64,000 bases of DNA from Anaerolineae bacterium (GTDB lineage Bacteria; Chloroflexota; Anaerolineae; UBA4142; SHND01): positions 1 through 64,000 of the forward strand of contig JADZCJ010000118.1 of assembly GCA_020851635.1 (NCBI GenBank). The letters run 5' to 3'. This document shows positions 26,512 to 35,400 of the stretch, piece by piece. Position 1 is the first letter of the stretch. Each line of letters begins with the position of its first letter. The notes beneath the pieces were generated by a model, which had not been told where the DNA came from, ran no database searches, and saw only the letters and a list, made by a program, of their open reading frames with translations. The position numbers and the translations under genes were made by a program.

Positions 26512-27891
26512 ATGAAAACTCGTAATTCTACAAAAGCGCGTCTACGCGCTAACGGTCCGCGGATTATTACGCCTCCGCCCGGACCCAAAGCAAAAAAGTT
26601 GTTGGCGCGCGACAAAAAAGTGGTCTCGCACTCGTATCCGCGCGATTATCCGTTTGTGATGGACCGTGGGATTGGCGCGCAGGTATGGGACGTGGACCGC
26701 AATCGCTATATTGATTGGATGGCGGGGATCGCGGTTAATGCGACCGGGCACAGCCATCCCAAATTGGTCAAGGCATTGCAGGAACAGGCGGAAAAATTCT
26801 TGCATATCTCTTCGGATTTTTACCACGAATCCATGATTCGTCTCGGGGAACGGATCAACGAGATTGCGCCGATGCAAGAGGATGTGGGCGTGTTTTATTG
26901 CAATTCGGGCACCGAGGCGGTGGAAGCGGCGATCAAATTGGCGCGTTATGCGACCAAACGCCAGCGTTTTATTGGCTTTCTCGGCGCATTTCACGGACGC
27001 TCGATGGGCTCGCTCTCGTTCACGGCATCCAAGCACGTCCAGCAGGAGCGGTTTTTTCCGACCATGCCCGGTGTGGTGCACGTGCCCTTTCCCAACCCTT
27101 TTCGTCCGGTCCTGGAACTGCACCGTGAAGGGGATTATGGCGACACGGTGGTGGATTACATCGAGCGTGTCATCTTTCAAACCATTCTGCCGCCTGAAGA
27201 ATGTGCTGCCATTTTGCTCGAACCGATCCAGGGCGAAGGCGGCTATATCGTTCCGCCGCAAAACTTTTTCCCGCGCTTGCGAGAAATGTGCGACAAGCAT
27301 GGGATCATTTTGATTGCGGACGAAGTCCAGTCCGGGGTCGGGCGCACGGGCAAATGGTGGGCGATCGAAAATTGGAACGTCGAGCCGGATATTGTCTGTT
27401 CCGCCAAAGGGATTGCCAGCGGGTTGCCCTTGGGGTTGATGTTTGCGCGCCAGTCCATTATGAAAAAGTGGGTGCCGGGGGCGCATGGCAATACATATGG
27501 CGGCAATCCGCTTGCGTGTGCCGCCGCGCTGACGACGTTGGAGCTGGTCGAAAACGGGATGATGGCGAATGCGATCGAGCAGGGCGAATTCATCATGGAT
27601 GCGCTCGCCGAAATGCAAATGCGACATCCGTCCATAGGAGATGTGCGCGGTCTCGGTTTGATGATCGGCGTCGAGTTTGTGCAGGACAAGACGAGCAGGC
27701 AGCCGGCGCAGCAACTGCGCGAAGAAGTTGTGCGTCACGCCTTTCAGAATGGTTTGCTGCTGCTCGGATGCGGACGGAGCACGATTCGCATTGCGCCGCC
27801 GTTGATGATCGAGCGACCCCTGGTCGAAGAGGGGCTTGAATTGTTTGAAGCTGCCGTCACCAGCGCCGAGAAAAAGCACAAGCTGTTGTAA
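26512..27891 (+). CDS. Class-III PLP aminotransferase (GABA/ornithine-type)
   Basis: This 459-residue enzyme is a pyridoxal-phosphate transaminase that moves an omega- or alpha-amino group to a 2-oxo acid. Conserved blocks include NSGTEAVEAAIKLAR (cofactor phosphate binding), the LIADEVQSGVGRTG block with the Asp that contacts the pyridine nitrogen, and VCSAKGIASGLPLG with the Schiff-base Lys. The RDYPFVMDRGIGAQVWD start resembles archaeal and Chloroflexota 4-aminobutyrate or ornithine aminotransferases more than ArgD. ATG 26512 is preferred over a TTG at 26413. The exact amino donor is open. Confidence 0.88.
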   Translation: MKTRNSTKARLRANGPRIITPPPGPKAKKLLARDKKVVSHSYPRDYPFVMDRGIGAQVWDVDRNRYIDWMAGIAVNATGHSHPKLVKALQEQAEKFLHISSDFYHESMIRLGERINEIAPMQEDVGVFYCNSGTEAVEAAIKLARYATKRQRFIGFLGAFHGRSMGSLSFTASKHVQQERFFPTMPGVVHVPFPNPFRPVLELHREGDYGDTVVDYIERVIFQTILPPEECAAILLEPIQGEGGYIVPPQNFFPRLREMCDKHGIILIADEVQSGVGRTGKWWAIENWNVEPDIVCSAKGIASGLPLGLMFARQSIMKKWVPGAHGNTYGGNPLACAAALTTLELVENGMMANAIEQGEFIMDALAEMQMRHPSIGDVRGLGLMIGVEFVQDKTSRQPAQQLREEVVRHAFQNGLLLLGCGRSTIRIAPPLMIERPLVEEGLELFEAAVTSAEKKHKLL

Positions 27892-27919
27892 GGAGCCGCC
27901 GGTTCGTCCTGTAGAATTG

Positions 27920-28675
27920 ATGAATTCGATTACGGTCCTTGGGGTTCGGGTAGACGACGTCACAATGCCGGAGGCGTTGGCGCGCGTGGATGAGTTTATG
28001 CAAGAGCCGCGTCTGCACCAGATTGTGACGGTCAATCCCGAATTTATCATGGCGGCGCAAAAGGATGCGGCGTTTGCGGAGGCGCTCGCCGATAGCGACT
28101 TGAACCTGCCTGACGGCGCAAACCTCTTGCGCGCGGCGCAGGCACAGGGGACCCCACTGCGCGAACGGGTCGCGGGCACCGATTTTATCTGGTATTTGAG
28201 CGGGCTGGCGGCGACGGCGGGCTGGAAAGTGTTTTTGTTGGGCGGGCGAGATGGCGTGGGCGGACGAGCTGCAGCGCGGATGCAGACGCGCTATCGCAGT
28301 CTCAAGATTGTGGGGATGTTTGAGGGCTCTCCCGGCGACGAGGACGCGGCGGAGATCATTTCGCGCATCAACGAGAGCGGCGCAGAGGTACTTTTTGTGG
28401 CGTATGGCGCGCCCGCGCAGGACGTGTGGATTCGGCGGCATGGCGCGGAATTGAACACGGTCAGGGTTGCGATCGGCATCGGCGGCGCGTTTGATTTTAT
28501 CGCAAAAAAAGTGAGACGCGCGCCCACGTGGATGCAGAAAATTGGCTTGGAATGGCTGTTTCGGCTGGTGATGCAACCCTGGCGGTTGCGGCGACAGTGG
28601 AATCTGGTCGTTTTTACAATGAAGGTCTTGCGTCAGAAAAGGACGGCGGGACCAAAAAAACTCGAGAATTATTGA
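27920..28675 (+). CDS. WecG/TagA/CpsF-family glycosyltransferase
   Basis: The family (GT26) transfers N-acetylmannosamine or related sugars from UDP to lipid-linked acceptors in cell-surface polymer synthesis. This 251-residue protein shows the family blocks VTVNPEFIMAAQ (30-41), DLNLPDGANLLRA, VAGTDFIWYLS and FVAYGAPAQDVWI, followed by GIGGAFDFIAKKVRRAPTWM and a basic C-terminal end that may contact the membrane. The frame is open upstream into the aminotransferase gene, but family sequence begins at MNSITVLGV (ATG 27920, 28 bases after the previous stop). Confidence 0.9.
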   Translation: MNSITVLGVRVDDVTMPEALARVDEFMQEPRLHQIVTVNPEFIMAAQKDAAFAEALADSDLNLPDGANLLRAAQAQGTPLRERVAGTDFIWYLSGLAATAGWKVFLLGGRDGVGGRAAARMQTRYRSLKIVGMFEGSPGDEDAAEIISRINESGAEVLFVAYGAPAQDVWIRRHGAELNTVRVAIGIGGAFDFIAKKVRRAPTWMQKIGLEWLFRLVMQPWRLRRQWNLVVFTMKVLRQKRTAGPKKLENY

Positions 28676-28687
28676 TTCACCTTACGC

Positions 28688-28762
28688 ATGTCATTTCGAA
28701 CAAAGTGAGAAATCTCGGTTTTCCCAAGAGAGATTTCTCGCAAAAACGGCTCGAAATGACAT
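28688..28762. repeat. REP-like nested palindrome between convergent genes
   Basis: Two nested inverted repeats, ATGTCATTTCGA (28688-28699 with 28751-28762) and GAGAAATCTC (28707-28716 with 28730-28739), give one long two-segment hairpin. Sequences of the type 'GTCATTTCGA...GAGAAATCTC' recur between genes in many environmental bacterial genomes as non-autonomous palindromic repeats. Its place between two converging genes suggests it also ends both transcripts. Only one copy lies in this window. Confidence 0.75.
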
Positions 28763-28818
28763 TTACTGCGTAACATGAGTTATTGAAAATGCGCTTATAA
28801 TCTCGAGTTTTTCTATGT

Positions 28819-29475
28819 TTATTTTCCTTCGAGGCGATAGCCCTCACCGCGCACCGTGACGAGCAGCCGGGGCTTGTTGGGGTCATCCTCTATCTTTTCT
28901 CGCAGCCAGCGCATGTGAACATCGAGCGTGCGGGTATCCCCCAGATAATCCGTGTCCCAAATTTTTTGCATCAATGTCTTGCGCGAGACAATCTGCCCGG
29001 GATTCGCCATAAACAACCGCAAGAGTTCGAATTCTTTGGGAGTCAACTTGTGCGAGCGCCCGCCGCGCGTGATCCGGCGGCGTTCGACGCTCAAGGTCAG
29101 CCCGCTGACCTTGAGTTCGCGCGGGGGACGGTTGTCCAGCGCCGTCCGCACGCGCTGGGTCAGTTTTTTGGGGGTGGTCGTTTTGGGCAGCACCACCGCT
29201 CCATTGCTCCCACCGTCCACACGATTGACGTTCTGCGCGAGCAGAATCATGACGGGATGAGAGCCGCGATGCAGGGAACGGACCAACCGCTTGATGCTCA
29301 GGCGCGGTGAGGTGGTGTCAAGCACGACGGCGTCGGGCAGGCGCGCCTTGGCTTGGGCGAGCGCTTGCCGTCCACTGTGCGCGGTCAGGATCGAATATTC
29401 TTTTTTGTTGAAGAACGTAGCAAGATTTGCCGTAACCTCTTTGTCATTGGCGACAATCAGAACGGTCGCTGGCAT
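28819..29475 (-). CDS. OmpR-family response regulator with a partly degenerate receiver
   Basis: This 218-residue protein has a receiver-like domain (1-110) and a winged-helix DNA-binding domain (about 122-216, with KLTPKEFELLRLFMANPG and the RTLDVHMRWLREKI recognition region). The phospho-acceptor Asp53 and Lys98 are present, but the acidic pair is reduced to Asn10-Asp11 and the switch Thr/Ser after strand 4 is Ala80, so phosphorylation may be weak or absent. No sensor kinase lies beside it. AGGAG precedes the ATG with a six-base spacer, and the leader is long (about 235 bases). Confidence 0.85.
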   Translation of the reverse strand: MPATVLIVANDKEVTANLATFFNKKEYSILTAHSGRQALAQAKARLPDAVVLDTTSPRLSIKRLVRSLHRGSHPVMILLAQNVNRVDGGSNGAVVLPKTTTPKKLTQRVRTALDNRPPRELKVSGLTLSVERRRITRGGRSHKLTPKEFELLRLFMANPGQIVSRKTLMQKIWDTDYLGDTRTLDVHMRWLREKIEDDPNKPRLLVTVRGEGYRLEGK

Positions 29476-29635
29476 TAAAAACTCCTGCGTGCATCTCGAG
29501 CTGCCAAGATATTTGCGTCCCGTTACCGCGCGCCTCCTCCGGGGAGGTCACGTCACCGAACATGGGGGCGTAACCAGGGTGATGACGTCTCTGGTAGTGC
29601 ATTAGCGCTGCAATTTCATCGGGCTGCTGCACCAA
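29444..29635 (-). CDS. Possible small ORF overlapping the regulator start
   Basis: A 63-codon frame (TTG 29635 or GTG 29632) runs through the regulator's leader and overlaps its first 32 bases. Its codons and composition (VQQPDEIAALMHYQRRHHPG and onward) look protein-like and GC-rich at third positions, but there is no Shine-Dalgarno and I recognise no family. It may be a small unknown protein, a gene remnant, or chance. Confidence 0.25.
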   Translation of the reverse strand: MVQQPDEIAALMHYQRRHHPGYAPMFGDVTSPEEARGNGTQISWQLEMHAGVFNASDRSDCRQ

Positions 29636-29717
29636 CAGGTCGCGGAGCGAAAAATTTTGTCACCACGAAAAGGGTTTGTGCCCGCTCGTGATGACATCAT
29701 TTGTGAAAGCGGCGGTG

Positions 29718-29746
29718 ATTATAGCCGTCCTTGAAGAATTGGCAAA
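29718..29746 (-). promoter_or_regulatory. Probable promoter of the response-regulator gene
   Basis: On the minus strand TTTGCC (29746-29741) and TATAAT (29723-29718) are 17 bases apart, giving a start near 29711 and a leader of about 235 bases before ATG 29475. Confidence 0.55.
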
Positions 29747-29917
29747 CCTTAAAGGATTTCAACATCACAGGATTTTGAGCATCGCGCATCGAAAAACATT
29801 GATTTTCGATTGACGCAAACTCGTTTGCGCGCCGGACTCGATTGTAATCTGTTTGAAATAAAAGAGAATGGCGCGGGCTGACGCTTGTGATTCTTGACAC
29901 GCAAGGAGTGTGGTCCT

Positions 29918-31555
29918 ATGAGCATGCACGGTGGCCGACTGGTCGCGCGCGTTTTGAAAAATGAGGACGTATCGCATCTTTTTACATTGTGCGGCGGACA
30001 TATTGCATCCATTTATGATGGCTGTATTGACGAAGGGATTCAAATCATTGACACGCGGCACGAGCAAGCAGCCGCGCATGCCGCGGATGCCTATGCGCGG
30101 CTCACGCGCGGCATCGGCGTCGCCGCGGTGACGGCGGGTCCGGGCGTAACGGACGCTGTGACAGCGGTTGCCAATGCGTATTTTGCAAACAGCCCGCTGC
30201 TGCTCCTCGGCGGCGCGGCGCCGTTGGAACAGCAGGGACGCGGCGCGCTCCAGGAAATGGAACAGGTCGCGCTGCTCAAACCGATCACCAAATATAGTAT
30301 CGCGATTCACCAGACCGACCGGATACCTGAATTGTTGACGCAGGCGATTCGCATCGCGCTGTCCGGGCGTCCGGGACCGGTCTTTGTCGAAATACCTTTT
30401 GATGTCTTGATACAGTTTGTGGACGAGGAGAACGTCAAGTTCCCAACGCAATATCGCACGACCGCGCGCGCGTTTGGCGACACTGCCCAAATCGGACGCG
30501 CGGCGAGCTTGATTTCCAATGCCCGGCATCCCATCGTCCTGGCGGGATCACAGGTGTATTGGGAGGATGCGAGCGCGGCATTGCGGACGTTTATCGAAAA
30601 GCTGAATCTGCCAGTATTCCCGAACGGGATGGGGCGGGGCACGCTCCCGATGAATCATCCCAACTGTCTGCCGCTAGCCCGCGGCGCCGCTCTACGGCAG
30701 GCGGATATCGTGTTGTCGCTGGGTGTGCCGATGGATTTTCGCATGCGGTACGGCGAGTTTGGGGCGGCGACCAGGTTGATCCAGGTGGATGTGGATGCGG
30801 CGGAAATTGGACGCAATCGCGCTGTGGAGGTGGGCATTGTGGGCAGCGCGCGGGCGGTTTTGGAGCAGTTGACGACAGCGGCCCCTGCCGTTGATTTTGG
30901 CGACTGGGTGGCGCAGCTGCAGGGAGTCCAGGAAGAAAAACGAACGGAACTGGCGGAATGGGAAAACTCGAACGCACTGCCAATTCATCATTTGCGGCTA
31001 GCTCGCGAATTGAACAACCTCCTGGATGAGGATACGATAGTGATTGCGGATGGCGGCGATGTGGTGGGGCTGGCTGCCAAAGTCCTGAATATCACACAAC
31101 CCGGACAGTGGATGGACCCCGGACCTCTCGGCTGTCTCGGCGTGGGGCTGCCCTTTGCGCTGGCGGCACAGGCGCTGTATCCAAACAAAAAGGTGATCGT
31201 GCTCAATGGCGATGGTTCGTTCGGATTGAACGGGATGGAGTTTGACACGGCTGTTCGCTTTAATCTGCCAATCGTGACCGTAATCGGAAACGACGGGCAG
31301 TGGGGCGAAATCCGGCTGCCGCAGATCGCCCTGATGGGTGAAGAGCGCGCAGTGGCAACGCGGCTTGCGCCGGGCGCGCATTATGAAAGGATCGCCGACG
31401 CCTTTGGCGGGTATGGCGAATTTGTCATCCATCCAGCCGAGATTGTGCCCGCAATCCACCGCGCGCGGGCAAGCGGCAAACCCGCGATTGTGAATGTGAT
31501 GATAGACCCCGAAGGCGTGAGCAAAGCGGATGCGGTGCGGGCGTATGTACTGTGA
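29918..31555 (+). CDS. Thiamine-diphosphate enzyme (acetolactate synthase/2-hydroxyacyl-CoA lyase-like)
   Basis: This 545-residue protein has the three domains of pyruvate-oxidase-type ThDP enzymes. The catalytic Glu lies in DTRHEQAAAHAADAYAR (about 45-61). The ThDP motif appears as GDGSFGLNGMEFDTAVRFN (about 432-450), starting with GDG but ending in a variant form, and is followed by IGNDGQWGE. FAD-binding residues of the central domain are not obvious. It may be a 2-hydroxyacyl-CoA lyase, an oxalyl-CoA decarboxylase-like enzyme or an acetolactate-type synthase; no small ilvN-like subunit is nearby. AAGGAG lies nine bases before ATG 29918. Confidence 0.85.
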   Translation: MSMHGGRLVARVLKNEDVSHLFTLCGGHIASIYDGCIDEGIQIIDTRHEQAAAHAADAYARLTRGIGVAAVTAGPGVTDAVTAVANAYFANSPLLLLGGAAPLEQQGRGALQEMEQVALLKPITKYSIAIHQTDRIPELLTQAIRIALSGRPGPVFVEIPFDVLIQFVDEENVKFPTQYRTTARAFGDTAQIGRAASLISNARHPIVLAGSQVYWEDASAALRTFIEKLNLPVFPNGMGRGTLPMNHPNCLPLARGAALRQADIVLSLGVPMDFRMRYGEFGAATRLIQVDVDAAEIGRNRAVEVGIVGSARAVLEQLTTAAPAVDFGDWVAQLQGVQEEKRTELAEWENSNALPIHHLRLARELNNLLDEDTIVIADGGDVVGLAAKVLNITQPGQWMDPGPLGCLGVGLPFALAAQALYPNKKVIVLNGDGSFGLNGMEFDTAVRFNLPIVTVIGNDGQWGEIRLPQIALMGEERAVATRLAPGAHYERIADAFGGYGEFVIHPAEIVPAIHRARASGKPAIVNVMIDPEGVSKADAVRAYVL

Positions 31556-31598
31556 GTTCAGGGCAGGGGGTTGGTTAGTGGAATTGGGTTGGTGAGCA

Positions 31599-31604
31599 TA
31601 TAAT
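31599..31604 (+). promoter_or_regulatory. -10 box placing the GT2 transcript start at the start codon
   Basis: A perfect TATAAT ends eight bases before ATG 31613, so transcription should start at or within two bases of the start codon. No Shine-Dalgarno is present. This indicates leaderless translation. No convincing -35 box was found. Confidence 0.5.
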
Positions 31605-31612
31605 CCCTGCCG

Positions 31613-32380
31613 ATGAAGACCACTGTGGTCATTCCGACTTTTAACGAAGCGGACAACCTGCGCGAGATTACCACCACGCTTCTCAACCTCCCTGTTTCAG
31701 ACCTCGATATCCTAGTTGTGGATGATGAATCCACCGACGGCACAGGCGCGCTCGCCGATGAGTTGAGCCGCCAAGTTGCCCCCCGTCTCAAGGTCCTGCA
31801 CCGACCCGCCAAATCCGGGTTGGGGACTGCGTATATTGATGGATTCACTCTTGCCATGGAGAATGGCGCGGACTATCTGGTCCAGATGGATGCCGACTTT
31901 TCGCACTCGCCCGATTATGTGCCGCGATTTCTTGAGCGCGTTGACAAATACGATCTGGTTGTTGGCTCGCGCTATGTGCCCGGCGGCAAGCTGGACGAAC
32001 GCTGGAGTTTTTGGCGCTATCTCTTGAGTTGGTGGGCAAACAGTGTGTATGTGCGTCTGATACTGGGACTCAAGGTGCGCGACGCCACTGCCGGGTTCAA
32101 ACTGTGGCGACGGAGCGCGCTGGAAAAAATAGACCTTGCACGCGTGCGCGCCAACGGGTATGTTTTCCAGGTAGAGATGGCATACCTGTCCGAACAGAGT
32201 GGTCTGCGTATCCTGGAGTATCCGATCTATTTCGAAGACCGTCGCATCGGTCGGTCCAAGATGGACATGCGCGTCAAGTGGGAAGCAGCTTTGCGTGTCT
32301 GGGAAATTCGTTCGCGCTATGGTCCGTTGAGAAAAAATGCTTCGATTGTGACGCATCAGCTCGAAACATCTGAAAAGTAA
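31613..32380 (+). CDS. GT2-family polyprenol-phosphate glycosyltransferase
   Basis: This 255-residue protein resembles dolichol/polyprenol-phosphate mannosyltransferases. It opens with [12 protein letters not shown] and has [11 protein letters not shown] (nucleotide-sugar binding), [10 protein letters not shown] (the metal-binding DxD) and GSRYVPGG, and lacks C-terminal membrane spans, so it is of the soluble DPM1 type. It would charge a lipid carrier with a hexose at the cytoplasmic face. It is probably translated from a leaderless mRNA. The next gene, a giant multi-spanning protein, follows after 51 bases and may use the product. Confidence 0.9.
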   Translation: MKTTVVIPTFNEADNLREITTTLLNLPVSDLDILVVDDESTDGTGALADELSRQVAPRLKVLHRPAKSGLGTAYIDGFTLAMENGADYLVQMDADFSHSPDYVPRFLERVDKYDLVVGSRYVPGGKLDERWSFWRYLLSWWANSVYVRLILGLKVRDATAGFKLWRRSALEKIDLARVRANGYVFQVEMAYLSEQSGLRILEYPIYFEDRRIGRSKMDMRVKWEAALRVWEIRSRYGPLRKNASIVTHQLETSEK

Positions 32381-32431
32381 GATGGCTTGTCTTGTTGTTT
32401 TGTCGGGTTGCTGCGTAAAGCGAGCGGAAGC

Positions 32432-35400
32432 GTGAAACGCACAGACTTTGTCGCGATTCTGCTGTTTCTGGCGCTCGCTGTCTTGTTTTTTGCGCCGGCG
32501 CTGTTTACCAATCGTTCGCTGGTGCCGTTCGATAACCTCTATCGGTTTCCCCCGTGGAACGCGTTCGCCGAACAAAACGGCGTTGTCGAGGCATACAATC
32601 CGCTGCTCGACGATCTGGTCCTCGAGAACTATGCCTGGAAAAACTTTATACGCGAGTCCATCCGCGGGGGTGAGATTCCGTTGTGGAACCCGTATATCCT
32701 GGCGGGTCAGCCGTTTCTCGCCGCCGGACAAAATGCGGCGCTGTATCCCTTTGGCGTTCTCTTTTATATCCTCCCTCTGGCGCAGGCATACACAATTTTT
32801 GCCATCGCGCATTACTGGTTTGCCGCGTGCGCCATGTATTTTCTGGCGCGTGTGCTTGGGCTGAAAGGATTTGCCGCGACGATCAGCGGGGTGATTTATG
32901 CCTTGAGCGGGTTTATGGTCGTCAGCGTGGTCTTTCCGATGGTGGTGAGCGCGGCGGCATGGCTGCCCGCGATTCTGGCGGTGGTCGAGCTCACCCTGCG
33001 GGAAGAGGGCAAACGCGGGACAGATAGGTTTTCGCAGCCACGTCAATTGTTTTTTTCGCTTGCCGCTGCGGTCTTGCTCGGCGTCCAATTCCTCGCGGGG
33101 CATGTCGAGATCTCGTACTATATTCTGCTGGTGTTGGCGTTTTATGCCGCATGGCGGATTTTGGGGATGAATGTATCCCTGAGACCGCGCGAGATTCGCT
33201 GGGGCGGGCTGTCGCGCGCGGGCGTGATCATGCTCGGGATCGTGGCGCTGAGTTTTGCGCTCGCGGCGATTCAGATTCTGCCTCTTTACGAGTTGGTGCG
33301 CGCGAATTTCCGCGAAGGGTCGGCATTATACCAAGAGGTGGCGGGTTGGGCGCTGCCCACGCGTCAGGTGTTGACGTTTTTTATCCCCGATTTTTTTGGC
33401 AATCCGACGCATCATGGTTATTTTGACATTTATGATGCGGTATGGAAACCCGCGCCGCAGGGCACAATTTTCTGGGGCGTCAAGAATTATGTCGAAGCGG
33501 GTGCGTATGTGGGAATCCTCGCGCTCGTCCTGGCGGTGACAGGAGTTTTTAGCCGGCGGCTCGATCTGCGCGGGTCAAAATTCTTTTTTGCCGTCCTCGC
33601 CGTTCTCTCGCTCTTGTTTGCGTTTGGCACTCCTTTGTACGCAATTCTCTTTTATGGTCTCCCGGGCTGGAATCAACTGCATACGGCGTTTCGCTGGATT
33701 TTTCCATGGACGCTGTGTGTTGCGTTTCTGGCGGGGGTCGGGGTTGATACGCTGGGCGCGGCGTGTTCGACCAGCGCGCGCGCGCGCGCAAGACGCGCAA
33801 TCACGCTGGTCGGCGCGGCGCTTGTCACATTTGGTTTGGTGACGCTTTTTATGCTCGCACTGTCGCTCGTCATGCGCGAGCAGTTCACACAGTTTGCCGA
33901 TGCGTTTGTGCAGGCGTCCGATTTGGCGCAGCCCGTCTTTGTGACCGGACAGGCGTTCTGGTCGTATCAGGCGCGCAACCTTGCGCTGTTGGGGCTGTTT
34001 GTTGTATTGGCGGGCGTCGTGTATCTGGTCGCGCGGATGCAGTGGCGGGTGCGCGGCATCGAGGTGTGGAAACCGCTCGCGTTTTTGGTCATTGTGGCGG
34101 ATGTGTTTGCGGCGGGCATTGGTTTTTATCCGCGCGCCGAAATGAAACTGGCGGAATTTGTGCCGCCCGCCATTCAGTTTTTGCAAAAGGATAAATCGCT
34201 ATATCGCATCGCCTCGTATGACGCGCGCGGCGAAAAGATGATGAACGCCAACAGTGCGATGCCGTTCGGCATTCAGGATATTCGCGGCTATGACTCGATC
34301 ATTGCGAAACAGTATGTCGAGTATATGGGCGCGCTCGCACGACAGAACGAACTGCTCTATAACCGCATTGCGGCGTTTTATGATTACCAGCCCCTGCAAT
34401 CGCCTCTCTTGGATCTCCTCAATGTCAAGTATATTTTGACGACGCGCCCCGTGCCGTTCGCCAATTATCCTCTGGTCTATGACGGCGAAATCAAGATCTA
34501 TGAAAACCCAAACGTCCTGCCGCGCGCATTTCTGGTAAACGAGGCGCGAGTCATTCCGGACCGGGCGGAGCTGCTCGGCGAATTGGCAAAAGCGGACGTG
34601 ACGCGCGAAGTCTTGTTGGAGCAAGCGCCGCTTGCGCCGCTCAAGGGCGGAACGGGAGAGAATCCCCTGCCGACGTTTGAAAAATACACCGGGCTTGAGG
34701 TGATTCTCCGCACAAACGCGGCACAGCCAACGTATCTGGTGCTCGCCGACACGTTTTTTCCGGGCTGGATTGGTCAGATAGACGGAAAGGACACTCCAAT
34801 CTATCGCGCGGACGGCAATTTTCGCGCGGTGCAGGTCCCGGCGGGTGAACATACCGTTCGTTTCAAGTATTCGCCCATTTCGTTCCGGGTTGGCTCGGTG
34901 CTGTCGCTGTTGGCAGTGATTGCCGTGCTTTTGGCACTGGTCGCGCTGGTGTGGCAGAGATTTGTGCTGGCGACGACGGCGGGCTCGGAATCACAGGTGC
35001 GAACAGTCGCCAAGAACTCGCTCGTGCCGATGGGCGCGTCTTTGTTGATTCAGGTCATCAACTTTGCGCTCGCGCTCGTTGTGCTGCGTGTGCTGGGTCC
35101 CGAAAACAACGGTAACTATGCGTTTGCGGCGACTGTGTGGTTTTTTCTGTCGGCGATCACCGAGTTTGGGTTGGGGATTCTGACCACGCGCGAGGTCGCG
35201 CGAGACCGTTCCAAGGCAAATTTATATTTGACCAATGCGGTCCTTTTGCGTCTCGGGTTGACCGTCGCCGCGTCCGTGCTGCTGGCGGGCGTCATCCTCG
35301 TCTATTCGCTCTGGGGAGCGCTGAATAATGAAACGATCTGGGCGATGATTCTGCTCTGGGTCTCGCTCTTTCCCAACCATGTCGCCGCGGCGCTGTCAGG

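Noticed and set aside
26542-28179. Long minus-strand open frame (545 codons)
   Set aside because: It is the complement of the aminotransferase and WecG-like genes, both of which carry intact family motifs.
29476-29521. GGGACGCAAA in the leader of the response-regulator gene, similar to part of the c-di-GMP-I riboswitch core
   Set aside because: The rest of the core (GCAAACC, the first hairpin with its GNRA loop, and the receptor helix) is missing, so the match is only ten bases.
29894-29899. TTGACA just before the ThDP-enzyme gene
   Set aside because: There is no -10 box at a useful distance and the site lies too close to the ribosome site and start codon.
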